Shown piece by piece: positions 45,350-57,673 of a stretch of 64,000 bases of DNA. Below the pieces are notes generated by a model that saw nothing but the letters and a program-made list of their open reading frames with translations, was not told where the DNA came from and searched no databases. How positions within the stretch are numbered: the first letter of the stretch is position 1; every line of letters starts with the position of its first letter. This stretch comes from Gerris lacustris (taxonomy: Eukaryota; Arthropoda; Insecta; Hemiptera; Gerridae), in contig OX578277.1 in the NCBI GenBank assembly GCA_951217055.1, positions 109,992,514 through 110,056,513 of the forward strand, given 5' to 3'. Both the position numbers and the translations under genes were made by a program.

Positions 45350-45800
45350 AAATATTAAAAAATATATCACGTTACTACACAAAAACTTCTGCTTGTATCA
45401 CCGGTTGAAATTGTACACGCCGGTTTCAATTTTATTTTAGACGATGTGTATGGCGTTTTATTAAAATCGTTACGTAAGAACGTAAGATATCAGTAAAAAC
45501 GTTTTTTCTCTATTTGAAACGTGCAGATCCGTTTTAATGTTTTTAGCTATCTTTAACACTTCATAGCGGTGTCGGTGTCAGTTTTAATAAAAAAAAAATA
45601 TTTTAAAAAGTTGTTTGTCTCATTAAATACATTTCTGCCCAAAAATTTCAATTTTAAATTTGAAGCTTACGTTTACGCGTACGAACGCTTGGGTGGATAA
45701 CGTTGTCCAACAAACTCGTCCCGGGAATTGGTAAAATGAAATTTTAACTAAATCGGTTAACTTTTACTCAAGTTATCGTTATCGGTCGATTTCGTGACGG
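45350..45800 (+). repeat. Right-half copy of the 7762-9111 fold-back family
   Basis: CTTCTGCTTGTATCA, TTTTATTAAAATCGTTACGT, GAAGCTTACGTTTACGCG and TTTTACTCAAGTTATCGTTA match 8625-9055 in order. A family-B-like end (AAGGGTTTCTAGGATGACCT) follows at 45890. Confidence 0.7.
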
Positions 45801-46353
45801 TAGGTTTTTGTGACGCTCGTTTTTTACGGTTTCATTCCCGGGCTCCAGACGCTGTAACGTGCCTTAAGGAACTTCGTTCCAAAAAACATAAGGGTTTCTA
45901 GGATGACCTTGAAACCCTATAATCAGAAAAAAATTGAAACCACATGGGGTAAACTACTTTACCCTAGATATATGAGTCCAATTAAAATTGTCTCATGGTG
46001 TGACAAACCCCAGCTCGATCATTATAATATTTTATCACCATCGTCCTTCAATCCTTATTGAATACCATTGATATGATAAATCTTCCTTTTACCTTATATG
46101 GAGTTCAGCCACTTTACACACAAATGTGCTGCCAATGTGAATACGTTATTATTAATAGTAAGTCATGTAAATAAAATTATCTTGGAATAGCATTGAATCC
46201 ATAATCTCAATTTCATTTACAGAAGATCAATTAAAAGTTACAACTGCCTTTTCAAACATGGTTACTCTAAACCCCAAACTTTACTCCAACTTTTACCCCA
46301 AACTTTCAGGATAGTGTATAAATATATTGTTACTCATGATTGACCTACTTTAC

Positions 46354-46490
46354 CTGAATGTATCCAGTATCATTGTGAATAGAACGAATTTTCCTAGGAG
46401 AGGTACAACAAGGGAAGTTGGAGGAATAATCTCTGCCAGCAGCAAGAAGAACACAGTCAGAGACAGCAATATCGATATAGAAAGACTCAC
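46354..46490 (-). CDS. nAChR alpha8-type, M2-M3 exon
   Basis: Minus strand, acceptor TTGATGTTTAG, donor CAG/GTAAAG. 45 codons plus two bases. It reads [20 protein letters not shown] (the pore-lining M2 helix, whose Ser/Leu rings face the channel), [14 protein letters not shown] (M2-M3 linker that couples binding to gating) and [11 protein letters not shown] (M3). It is preceded by GEK from the 51682 exon; that Glu is the cation-selectivity ring. [19 protein letters not shown] fits the alpha8/beta2 group. Confidence 0.95.
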
Positions 46491-46559
46491 CTAAACATCA
46501 ACAATTATAATATTATATTACAATATCACACAAGAAATTTCTAAACAGACAAAAATGCT

Positions 46560-46705
46560 TATATATAAGAACACTTATGTACCTGTTCTTGCGTGCGCTT
46601 CTGAAAGTTGGGCCCTTACAGAAAAACAATGCCAAAGATTGTAAACAGCAGAAATGAGATATCTCCGGAAAGTAGAAGGAAAGACTAGGAGAGATCGAAT
46701 AAGAA
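46560..46705 (+). pseudogene. LINE reverse-transcriptase C-terminal fragment
   Basis: + strand reading YVPVLACASESWALTEKQCQ, stop, then TAEMRYLRKVEGKTRRDRIR. Typical of the region after the polymerase domain in RTE-like elements (SETWTLT...AEMRFLRRV...RRDRIRN). One stop; truncated both sides. Confidence 0.65.
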
Positions 46706-46719
46706 ATCAAACCTTCAGA

Positions 46720-48055
46720 AAACTGCTCATTTTAGCGGAAAACTTTGTGATAGTTGTTTGTAGAAAATTAAATTTCCTTCAAATTTCACTGGTCAAACTT
46801 ATTTTTTGACCACATAGGTTCCGAGATATGGCACTTCAAAAATTGGCAATGTTTTTCAAAAAAATAGTGTTGCTCTCGTTTCGGGCCAAATATCGGCATA
46901 TAACAGCCCCCCTACGAGAAAAGTCATAAGAAATAAATTTTTAGTACATTTAATCGGCTTCATTTTAAGTCAAAAATAAAGTCTGTAGGCCCAGTAGTTT
47001 AGTTGCAATCGTAAAAAACACAAACACGGAATTTTAGGCCAGTCAAATTTGACCTATAATTCGCAAAGCTTGATGCCGTTCTGATTTTTTGATACGTTGT
47101 TCGGACCAGGTAGGGTAGTGTGATCCTAAGTTTGCAGCTTCTGAAAACTTGTGCTAGCTGCGTAATATGTGGAGAACTTAAAAATTTTCGAACCTTTTTC
47201 AGTTGTTGCTATATACCTCATAAACTATGCGTTGTTCGATGTTAATTGATCTTACAATTTTTTGAGTTCAATAAATTTACAACAATTAAAAGTCCAATGA
47301 CAACTCTGTACTTTCAATAGCTCCCGAGGCGTAGCCAAGGTTAACGAAAGCTAAAAAAAGTAAACAAAAAATCATAGAATGATTCGCAAAACAGCTGGGA
47401 GTTTAAAAGCTGTGTTGTCAACCTGATTTCAACAAATTCACTACATTTGCCATTCATTCTTTACTTTTCACAAAATAATTGTACATTTTATCCCTGTTTT
47501 CACATTATTTTCCCGTTTTTAAAAGGGCCATGAAAATACTAACATTATAACCTATAATTATAAAACATTATAACTAGCCCAGAAAAGTTACTTTTTGTCC
47601 CTACTGGAGATAAATTACTTTATAAAACAAATAAATATTCAAATATATAGTTATAAGGTATTAGTTACAGAGTGTTTAACAAGTCTTTGAATCTGAAAAT
47701 GGAAAACGTATTCATGTATTCAGTAACATCAAAAAAATGTATCTAATCAGGGTTTTATATCCATACATTGATACATTGATGCCTAAGGTTGTAAGGATAT
47801 GTTTAACCCGCAAAACATTCATGCGTAGCGGGTTAAGCAAATCATACGAAATAATCGACATCCTCTATACTCTATACATCCAGGTACATCTTCTATGACT
47901 TTAGACACATCCTCTATAAATCTTTGCGTGTTATTGACGGGGGTCGTTAAGTGTCAGATAATAAGTTGACACCGTTAAATCATGTCGCTAATATGGCTAT
48001 ATTATGTCGTTTCTCATAGACGTGCCAGTTGAGTGAACAGTATTTATCTATTCAT
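46720..48055. other. Intron sequence without recognisable feature
   Basis: Contains CCCGAGGCGTAGCCAAGGTT at 47329, a motif shared with 32080-32140. No exon-like reading. Confidence 0.3.
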
Positions 48056-48156
48056 TTTATTAAGTTTTAGGTAGTATTCATACTACGAAAAGATTAAATT
48101 TTAATTTAAATCAAATTATAATTATCATTAACTACGGGAGACATACAGAGAAAAAT

Positions 48157-48236
48157 AGACCCCCGCACTGGGACTTGAACCACGGGCCTCCTATATATCC
48201 GTTACAGGCGCTCTTACCAACTGAGCTATACTGGAG
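48157..48236 (-). repeat. tRNA-like segment, left arm
   Basis: Minus strand box A TAGCTCAGTTGGTAAGAGCG and box B GGTTCAAGTCCC. The anticodon arm (CCTGT/ATAGG) has an oversized loop and the T stem does not pair properly, so this is a tRNA-derived element, not a functional tRNA. Confidence 0.6.
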
Positions 48237-48577
48237 AATGATTTTTCTCTGTCGTTACCCATACAAATTCCCGAATCCAAGCTTTCAATCATTTCTACAT
48301 GTCTAGCAAGCCAAGTATTCACGGCAATAGAACTAGACCGAGAATTAACGCTTATAACGTATGTACTCAATTAGTACCTGTACCTAGTACAATAAAAAAA
48401 AATTGAATTTCTAATTGATTGTACTAGGTACAGGTACTACTTGAGTACTTTATAATTATAAGCGTTAATTCTCGGTCTAGTTCTATTGCCGTGAATATTT
48501 GGCTTGCTAGATTTGTAGAAAAGATTGAAAGCTTGGATTCGGGGAATTTGTATGGGTAACGGCAGAGAAAAATCATT

Positions 48578-48657
48578 CTCTAGGATAGCTCAGTTGGTAA
48601 GAGCGCCTGTAACGGATATATAGGAGGCCCGTGGTTCAAGTCCCGGTGCGGGGGTCT
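48578..48657 (+). repeat. tRNA-like segment, right arm
   Basis: TAGCTCAGTTGGTAAGAGCG and GTGGTTCAAGTCCCGGTGCG; same defects as its partner. A third copy lies at 60066-60128. Confidence 0.6.
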
Positions 48658-48894
48658 ATTTTTCTCTGTATGTCTCCCGTAGTCAATGGTAATTATAATT
48701 TGATTTAAATTAGAATTTATATTGTTTAAGTTTTTTAATCTAAAAAAGAAAATGTATATCCCAATTGTATTGGGTACGTTGTGTACATTACTCTCCCCGA
48801 AACACCATATTGACAACATAAAATATTAACAATTAACACTTTAAACATTTATAAAAAAAAAAACTAGAAAAAGTCAACAATCGAGACGGATAAA

Positions 48895-49110
48895 AAGTCA
48901 CCTGAGTAATTTTTAAGATATATTATGTTGATTCGTAAAAATTAAGCGACAGACCGACAGGTAGACACGGAACGAAAAATATTCCCTGTTGTCTGAAACG
49001 GATTTCAGTCTTGGAACTTTTTAAATGGGAAACATAATTTTTTTTTATGATTTTCAGAACTATCACATAGCTTTTGTTACCTTGGGTAAGTAAGCTCGGA
49101 AGTAAAACTA
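48895..49110 (+). repeat. Family-A repeat, 3' part
   Basis: TTCGTAAAAATTAAGCGACA, GTCTGAAACGGATTTCAGTC and GTTACCTTGGGTAAGTAAGC. Confidence 0.6.
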
Positions 49111-50255
49111 TACTAATAATTATACCAATAATTTACCTATGACGTACAGAAATATAAATATAGATCTACAAATATCATATAACGAGTTAATAATCTACTG
49201 ATTAAATTCCTCGAATAACAAGAACTTGCCTCATTATATAACGTAGTTAAATTATAAAATTCCAAAATTATTTATATCATGCTAGTACCCTATTACTTTA
49301 AACTTTGCATATTCCTAAGTACAACTGCATTTTTCGTTTTAAATTTTTTAAAAAAATGGTAAGAATTTAAATGCTAGAACACACTGCATAATGTTTAGTT
49401 AACAAATAGATGTCTTACGTTAATTTATTACATTTTAAAGCAATTGATTATGTTAATGTACACGTATTTTTAAAATAAGAGTATTTATATTTTTTTGGGG
49501 CAAAATAATTATTAGAGTAGTATAAAGTAAATATATATTTATAGTAAGAGGAATAGATAAGCTCGTAAATGAGAATTTAAAACTAAAAAATGATAAATAA
49601 ATAAACATCAAAATGTTTAGTGCTTTGATATTGATTTTTCTTTTTTGTCTGGTTCCAGTGTTAAATGAAGCATTCATTTATTATGTATGACTTCACGTAG
49701 TCAAGCAGAGGTTTGTTTTTTGATGCCTAAGACTGTTCTGACGTTAAAAGAAGGCAACATCGGAATAATATCTGCATTAACATTAAACGGAATTGCTAAC
49801 GAGAGGATGGTTGAACTGAGAACAAACACGGCAACTTCAATTTCATCCTTCTCAAAATATAATCCGTCTTTCTTTTCTCTTTTCATATTTCTCTTCCTTG
49901 CATTTTCTCTTTAGAGTTTTCTCTTAACGCTTTCTATTTGCATTTTCTCTTTGCGTTTTCTTTTTCCATATTTAAGACTTTCACTTTACGATTTAAAAAT
50001 ATCTTAATAACTTACGTAATACAATATCTTATTACTTACAACATAATGTTTAGAAGAAGGAAATTATAATAATGTTAATCATATTTAAATTTATATAAAC
50101 TACATAAAAAACTAATATATTTAAAAAAAAAAAAAAAAAAACTTTTTTTTATAGATATTCATTTGATACAACTAATTTTGCGAAAATAGATTAAAAATTG
50201 ATTACAAATGTCTATATTACAACCTAATTACACACTTTCTGTAAAAAAACAACCT
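49111..50255. other. AT-rich intron sequence
   Basis: Pyrimidine-rich short repeats TTTTCTCTTTGC at 49900-49960 and a poly-A run at 50128. No exon. Confidence 0.35.
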
Positions 50256-50261
50256 GTAATA

Positions 50262-50815
50262 GTTCATTACGCGTCTAGTGCGGAAAGTAGCATTTTGCAT
50301 GCGAGTGAGGGTAGCAAAACCACACGAGTTGCGTACCGTACTTTATCTATGATTGAGGATTTTAATAATAAATACAGAAAAAAAAAATTAATAAACTTCC
50401 TATATGTAAGTACGTATTTCTCTTTTGATTAAGATGACATTAATTCACTAGTTGTATTTTGTGCCGAATTCATTATTTTGGAAAGCGTATAATTCTCCTC
50501 ATTTTCGTCATAATCACTTAAATCACTCATTGTTTTGCACTAAAAACTCGATATAAACAGTTACTTTAATTAAACAAACAGCAAATTAAGTGTAAAGTTA
50601 AATGTAAAAACTTTAAAGAAACAAACTCGCTAATTGTGCGTTAAGGTGAAGAATTCCTCTTTTTTCCGCGCTAGGGCAGAAAAAAAGAAGAATTATTCAC
50701 CTTATCGACTATGAAACGCGCATGCGCCATGAATACAGCTACGAAAAGAATCACTTTCTACGCATCTAAACAGAGATATAATGTTTAAATTTCGTATCAA
50801 TCGTAGATAAAAACA
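50262..50815. repeat. Family-C repeat, second copy
   Basis: TTACGCGTCTAGTGCGGAAA, GTTGCGTACCGTACTTTATC, GAATTCCTCTTTTTTCCGCG with a partner AGAAAAAAAGAAGAATTATT, ACGCGCATGCGCC, end TCAATCGTAGATAAAA. Confidence 0.75.
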
Positions 50816-51681
50816 CTTTCATCTCAATATCAAATTTTAGCGTCATCTCAATTATTTCTCATTATGTATAAAATACGAAATCTTATCGTAAGCTTGTTTA
50901 AACGAAACGGCTTTGCCCCGCCGAGTCGAGCACAGATGTATTCTTTACTGGAACCAACTCAAGGCACTTTGGACCCCTTCTATTATCCATTTAAGCATAC
51001 ATATTATATACATTAATTAATGTTATTATTAATTAGTATTAGCATATACAATTAATTTTAAATTAAAGTTCATTACAAACTGAACCAGAACTGAAAATTT
51101 CACACCTCATCCCATATATTAGTTCATAAGATTTATGAGCAGAAAGTTTGTTATCTTTTCACTGACTTATTGTATAACTCAATAAAATTCTAAGGTGCTT
51201 CTAGCAATCCTAGACACTTTAAATTTACTAGTCCGATTTTAATTAAATTTGAATTTTACTCTCAACTAAGCTCTTAGGACCCTCTATTTCCAATATTTCC
51301 ACTCTCACATGTGCAATTATATATATATATTTTTTTTTTTTTTTTGGACTAAGATTACTCAAAAAGTTTAGAATGTTTGTCAAAAGTAGTTTACAGATGG
51401 TCCTATATTAATTTGCTCCTTCTTTTACACATTTTAAATTTAATACAACTAAAGCTTACTCCATAAAAATCAAAACAGGTTAAAACAATCATATCTTCAA
51501 ATCACAGTGGGATCAAATCAGTTTTCTGGATTTTTAATGCTCAAGTTTAAATTTTTAAAAGCGCACATAATATGAAATCTTTTTATCATTATAATTGTTT
51601 AATACTCATAATCATTCGTCTAATGACAGCACGCATTGACAGACTTTTTTAAATTGATTACCTAAATTTGATTAAAATTAC
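50816..51681. other. AT-rich intron sequence
   Basis: No exon or clear repeat apart from a short (AT)n/(T)n tract at 51316-51346. Confidence 0.35.
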
Positions 51682-51850
51682 CTTTTCCCCGCAGTCTGAA
51701 GGTAAGTAGAAGACGAGTGCAGTAAGGAATGATATGCCCATACAAGGAATAATAAGGTTTACAGTGTAGAATAGAGTTTTACGTCTCATCGTTATGTTGA
51801 ACGTTATGTCTAAGTAAGGTTCTTCACAGCAAGTGTAGTACTTCTCATGC
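51682..51850 (-). CDS. nAChR alpha8-type, loop C and M1 exon
   Basis: Minus strand, acceptor TTGTTGTAACAG, donor AAG/GTAATT. After one base completing arginine it reads [35 protein letters not shown] and [29 protein letters not shown] is loop C with the adjacent cysteines that define alpha subunits and contact acetylcholine. FNIT is an N-glycosylation site. [15 protein letters not shown] starts M1. The linker reads SDCGEK where, from memory, insect subunits usually have SDSGEK. Phase 0 at the 3' end. Confidence 0.96.
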
Positions 51851-52129
51851 CTGTTACAACAAAAATAATACATTTTTTAATAAATAATAAATATTTTGAT
51901 TTCATTTTTGCATTTATAATAAACTAGCCACATCGGTGCGCTTCACGCACCTTATCCGTCTAGAAGTTGGCGCTGTGTGTAAATAATAATTAAAACAATA
52001 TAATTAATATATCTTTATTGTTACATAATTTCGTATTTTAGTAAAAGTAGGTTATATTATTTTTTTATGCATTTTCAATTATTCTATTTTATTCTACATT
52101 CAATTTTCAATATTAGTTACAATAACTCT

Positions 52130-52770
52130 ATGTAACAAATTTTAGATCTTTAAATCCACTGGAAGCTAAGATAATAGTATCTGATTAAATCCAAGATGGC
52201 GGCCATATGTTGAAGTGAAAATACCTTTAATTTTCATCTTTAGCTACCATAGGTCTATGTACCAAATTTCAGATCCCTAGGTCCACTAGATGCTGAGATA
52301 ATAGAGAGTTATTAAATCCAAGATAGTGGTTGTAATTCAATATGGTGACCATATGTTGAAGTGAAAGTACCTTTAATTTTCTTCTTTAGCTACCTCAAGT
52401 CTATGTACCAAATTTTAGATCTCTAGGTCCACTGGAAGCTGAGATAATAGAATGTGAAAAAATCCAAGATGGCGGCTATAATTCAATATGGCGGCCATAT
52501 ATCGAAATAAAAATGGCCTTACTTTTCTATTTATGGTACACTCTATCTATGTACCAAATTTCAGATCTCAATGTCAATGGGAAGTAGGAGAATTACTGAT
52601 GAATAAATCCAAGATGGCGGCTATAATTCAATATGGCGGACATATATCGAAATTAAAATGGCCTCACTTTTCTATTTATGGTACACTCTATCATGTACCA
52701 AATTTCAAATCTCTATGTCAATGGAAAGTAGGAGAATTTTTGATCAGTCAGTCACTGTCACTCTTAGTTT
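52130..52770 (+). repeat. Diverged tandem repeat, about 4-5 units of 127-146 bp
   Basis: Units carry ATGTACCAAATTTCAGATC, CACTGGAAGCTGAGATAATA and AATCCAAGATGGCGGC (52189, 52316, 52462, 52607). The open frame at 52488-52781 is a by-product. Confidence 0.75.
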
Positions 52771-52964
52771 TATATATATAGATAATAACCCATTTTTATT
52801 AAATAAGAAAATTAAAATGAATGACAATCCTTGCCCGAAGATTTTATAGATCTAAATTATACTGAATAACAACTAAATCATAAACTATATCTTAAATTAT
52901 CTTTCTTGCATTCAGATAGGTAGCAGCAGATTGATTTCTGCAACTTCCTTCATTTATCAACTGT

Positions 52965-53425
52965 TGGATGTGAATCCTTTTCTATTGGATTTGAATATGA
53001 ATCCCTTTCTATGGGGATTGAATATGAATCCTTATCCTTGGGAATTGAATGTAAATCCTTTTCTATGGAAATTAAAAATGAGTCCTTTTCCATGGGGATT
53101 GAATATGAATCTTTTTCCTTGGGAATTGAATGTAAATCCTTTTCTATGGAAATTAAAAATGAGTCCTCTTCCATGGGGATTGAATATGAATCTTTTTCCT
53201 TGGGAATTGAATGTAAATCCTTTTCTATGGAAATTTAGGATGAGTCCTTTTCCATGGGGATTGAATATAAATCCTACTCCATGGGGTATGAATATGAATC
53301 CTTTTCCTTGGGAATTGAATGCAAATCCTTTTCTATGGAAATTTAGGATGAGTCCTTTTCCATGGGGATTGAATATAAATCCTACTCCATGGGGTATGAA
53401 TATGAATCCTTTTCCATAGGAGTTA
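52965..53425. repeat. 27-bp minisatellite with 81-bp higher order
   Basis: Nine-codon units such as TTGAATATGAATCCTTTTCC plus ATGGGGA. Three variants in fixed order make an 81-bp unit (TTCTATGGAAATTAAAAATG at 53061 and 53142). Several frames on both strands are open; no splice sites, start context or recognisable protein supports a gene. Confidence 0.9.
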
Positions 53426-53539
53426 AATATGAATCCATTTGTTTGTGTATACATTTCCTTGAGATGATGTGACTTCTTTTCCATGAGAATTGGATGAGAT
53501 TCCTTTTCAATATGTTTCCTTTATCTATGAGAGTCGAAT

Positions 53540-53870
53540 ATGAATCCTTCTCCAGGTACGTCCTTTTCCATGGGTGTTGAATATACATACTTTTCTTTTA
53601 GGGTAATACGGGAATCCTTTTCCACGGGAGTTGAATTTGAATCCTTCTCCAGGTACGTCCTTTTCCATGGGTGTTGAATATACATACTTTTCTTTTAGGG
53701 TAATACGGGAATCCTTTTCCACGGTAGTTGAATATGAATCCTTTTCTATTGGAGTTGGATATGAATCCTTTTCCATAGGAATTCTATATGAATCCTTTTC
53801 TATTGGAGTTGGATATGAATCCTTTTCCATGGGAGTTGAATACGAATTCATTTCTATGTGTATCCATTCT
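53540..53870. repeat. Second minisatellite block with a 97-bp direct repeat
   Basis: GAATCCTTCTCCAGGTACGT to TACGGGAATCCTTTTCCACG occurs at 53542 and 53639, followed by 27-bp units like those at 52965. Confidence 0.8.
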
Positions 53871-53971
53871 ATAGGAGTGTCTTACCCATGAGAGTTGAAT
53901 GAGAATCCATTTTCATATGTGTCCTTTATCTATGAGTCTCAAATATGAATGCTGTTACGTTGGAGGTATAG

Positions 53972-54256
53972 TTCAATAACTAAACAACGTCTTAACACGA
54001 AATAATTCAATTTTAAAAATTCATCGTTTTCGGCTGTTTTAATGCAGCCAGCCTTCGTAGAAAGTTGCAGCCTTCTAATACAGCCATCTTCAGATAATCT
54101 AATGACTATCTGAAGGCTGCATTAGAAGAGTAATATTATTGTCACACATTGATCACCAGATTGTCGGAAAAAGGCTGCATTAGAACAGCCGAAGCAGGTC
54201 AACTATTAAAATACAATCATTCTTTTAAAAACGTTGTTTAGTTATTTAACTACTCA
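53972..54256. mobile_element. MITE inserted between minisatellite blocks
   Basis: Ends TTCAATAACTAAACAACGT and the complement ACGTTGTTTAGTTATTTAA. Inside, CTGCATTAGAA / TTCTAATACAGCC motifs repeat in both orientations. Confidence 0.65.
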
Positions 54257-54299
54257 TTTAAAATTATGAGTCTCTTTCATACATTAGAGAAAAATACAG

Positions 54300-55075
54300 T
54301 TAAGGCTTTTCCATGGGAGTCGAATATGAATTCTTTTCCAGGTGCGTCCTTTTTCTATGGGAGTCAAATATGAATCCTTCTCCAGGTGCGTTCTTTCTCT
54401 ATGGGAGTTGAATATGAATCCTTCTCCAGGTGCGTCGTTCTTCTATGGGAGTTAAATATGAATAATTCTCCAGGTGCGTCCTTTTTCTATGGGAGTCAAA
54501 TATGAATTCTTCTCCAGGTGCGTTCTTTTTCTATGGGAGTTGAATATGAATCCTTCTCCAGGTGCGTCGTTCTTCTATGGGAGTTAAATATGAATAATTC
54601 TCCAGGTGCGTCCTTTTTCTATGGGAGTCAAATATGAATTCTTCTCCAGGTGCGTTCTTTCTCTATGGGAGTTGAATATGAATCCTTCTCCAGGTGCGTC
54701 GTTCTTCTATGGGAGTTAAATATGAATAATTCTCCAGGTGCGTCCTTTTTCTATGGGAGTCAAATATGAATTCTTCTCCAGGTGCGTTCTTTCTCTATGG
54801 GAGTTGAATATGAATCCTTCTCCAGGTGCGTCGTTCTTCTATGGGAGTTAAATATGAATAATTCTCCAGGTGCGTCCTTTTTCTATGGGAGTCAAATATG
54901 AATTCTTCTCGAGGTGCGTTCTTTTTCTATGGGAGTTGAATATGAATCCTTCTCCAGGTGCGTCGTTTTTCTATGGGAGTTGAATATGAATAATTCTCCA
55001 GGTGCGTCCTTTTTCTATGGGAGTCAAATATGAATTCTTCTCCAGGTGCGCCCTTTTTCCATGGGAGTTGAATAT
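54300..55075. repeat. 44-bp minisatellite with 132-bp higher order
   Basis: Monomer TCTATGGGAGTTGAATATGA plus ATCCTTCTCCAGGTGCGTCC. A three-monomer unit repeats exactly: AATAATTCTCCAGGTGCGTC starts at 54461, 54593, 54725, 54857 and 54989 (132 bp each). Related to the 27-bp blocks by shared words (CCATGGGAGTTGAATATGAA). Confidence 0.92.
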
Positions 55076-55079
55076 GCAT

Positions 55080-55735
55080 ACTACTCTTTTAATAGTATTA
55101 TTTTACTGTTGACACATTTTCCGTTGGAAATGATTATAAATCTTTTTTCATGTTTGTCTCTTTTCTAAAGAATTTTAATCTGAACCTTTTTTCAATGGGA
55201 GTTAAATGTGAAGGATTAAGCTGTTGTTAAATAAATAATAAATGTACATATTTATTTTGTGTTATAAAAATATAATATTTCGGAGAAATCAAATGTCGAT
55301 ATGCGTCTTAAAGAAATGCTTATGTTAGAGACTAATATGGCTCAAATAATACATTAAATTCACTAACATACGCGCTTCTTCAAAAACGCATCAAATGTAT
55401 GCACGGTGTGTGTACAATCGTGGATTCAATAAATGTAGATTATAATTGTAAAAGGTATATTAGTGTTTTTTTAACTTTATTTTTCTTGTACAGTGGTGGA
55501 ATCGTTAAATATACGTCTTAAAAAGAGGATTTTTTTATTTTTTTATTATTTATTTATTTTTTTTTTTATCATTATTTAATGGTAAAATAACAAAAAATGT
55601 TATGAGTGTCCCGGAGCCATAATGTTATTTTTGCTTTTTTAACTGTTTTATTAACTTTTTTTAATATTTTGTAAAAGATTGGAGCTTTTTAATTAAATAT
55701 ATAGAAGGGTAATATTGGATAATTTCATTCATATA
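55080..55735. other. Spacer after the minisatellite
   Basis: A few decayed minisatellite units to 55215, then AT-rich sequence without exon. Confidence 0.35.
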
Positions 55736-55960
<225 letters not shown>

Positions 55961-57673
55961 CATTAATTACTCTTTTTCTAAAAATTGAATTTTTGATGGA
56001 ACTTTTATTAAGTTCGTTTGCAGGTGTTTAAATGAGTGTCCAAAAGACATATGTAATTTAATATTAATTTATATAAAGACAAAAATTAATTTAATATTAT
56101 ATTTAATTTATTAACGTATGCACCACATGAAAGTCGCTTAATAAATGGTGAAAAATTATAAAGTAAATGTAAATAAAATCACATTCGAAGTAAGAAGAAA
56201 TTCAAATAGAAATTTCGTTGACAAACGGCTTAAAGAGAAGCATTATTCCAGCAAATTCCTCAACTAAAACATTAAATTCATTGAAATATGTATCAATCAG
56301 GCCCTAGATGTATGTGACTGCAATAGTCATAATTTGTCTTTGTAGAGTAAAATTAATGAATTACAAGCGAAAATAAATATTAGTTAAGTTTGCGTATTAA
56401 AATTTATAAATATGTTAGCTAATAAAATGGCTCAATCAAAACATCATAATTGGCTAACGTAAGCGTAACTTCAAAAGACGTACGAAGTATGGTCTCAGAA
56501 TTTACGTTTTCATTAATTGTTTTACAGAAGAACACGATGTTGTTTTACATTGTTTTCGTTGAAATCAGGTCCTTCTTTTACATCATTAATCAAGACGAAC
56601 ATATATTTTTATTTTTTATATTTGGCTTTGTAGATTTGTCATATTCGTTTCTCGCAAAGCATAGTAGTTCAATGTGTTGATTTTTGAGGTAACAATGATC
56701 TTGCTAAAATTAATTTATTCTTTGACTAATTGCATAAATTTAAATCGTGTGAATTATTTATTCTCTAGGCATTGGATTATCATTAATGACTTTTGTATTC
56801 TAAACATTAGATTATAATTAATGATTTGAACTCTAGGCCCTAGGCATGGAATTAATGGCTTGAAATTGAGGCATTGGGGAAATTATTAATTATTTGTGTA
56901 CTCTAAGCATTGGATTATTGTTGATCTAGGCAACCTTTATTTAATACCGTATCCTTAAATTATAAGTACATTTTTCTGAAATATGTGTATTACAAAACGA
57001 TACTACAAATGTACTACAAAACTAATTCAAATTCGAATAGATGTACATACTATATATCTGCAATGCGTAGAATATTTCGAAAAATTTTTAACATTGTTCA
57101 GTTAAATTGAAATTGTCTCAGAGATAACGAAATATTTAGTTAAAATTAAGTCACTAACTCGCTTATGGTTAAACATCGCCTGCTAATGGTTATCAATGTT
57201 ACCAGCGAAACCCCGAATTTAGTTAAAACTGTATACATTTCTAATCACAACTAGTTTCAGCAAAGAGCTTTCATCACAACCTATATTATGCAGTCCGAAC
57301 TTGAACTTCCTGTTCATATCAGTGTTCACTAGTCAAAACTAGTTTCGAGAGAACTAAAGCAGTTCATAAAAGTGTTTGTGTCTATCTCAACTTGCGCAAT
57401 TTGTTTTAATTTTATTGTTCCATGATGAACTACATTGATAAGAATTATTTTTTTAAACATTGTACTGACTAGGAAATTCTAGATTTAACTTATTTCGAGC
57501 TTTGCTGTAACATCGACACTGAACTTCTCTATCTCAATACATAATAGATTTGATATATATTATTCAATTTTTGATATTCATAAGATATTAATATTAATGG
57601 AGAAACGTTGTTGAACTCTAAAATATAAATATAGTATTTTAGCTTGGGCATAACCAAGTACATACATACTTAC
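55961..57673. other. AT-rich intron sequence
   Basis: No exon-like reading. Repeated GCATTGGATTAT (56769, 56907) hints at an old local repeat. Confidence 0.3.

Larger units (their letters stand above)
48060..48730. mobile_element. Palindromic element with two facing tRNA-like ends
   Basis: Arms 48088-48390 and 48412-48725 are inverted copies (ATACAGAGAAAAATAGACCC; GAACTAGACCGAGAATTAAC; TGTACTAGGTACAGGTACTA at the centre). Each arm has the same tRNA-like segment. Confidence 0.8.

Noticed and set aside
44517..46705. The two LINE fragments at 44517 and 46560 as one interrupted element
   Set aside because: A conserved receptor exon (46354-46490) lies between them, so they must be separate insertions.
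48578..48657. A functional tRNA gene
   Set aside because: Boxes A and B are good, but the anticodon arm has an oversized loop, the T stem does not pair and no acceptor stem is visible; the segment recurs in repeats.
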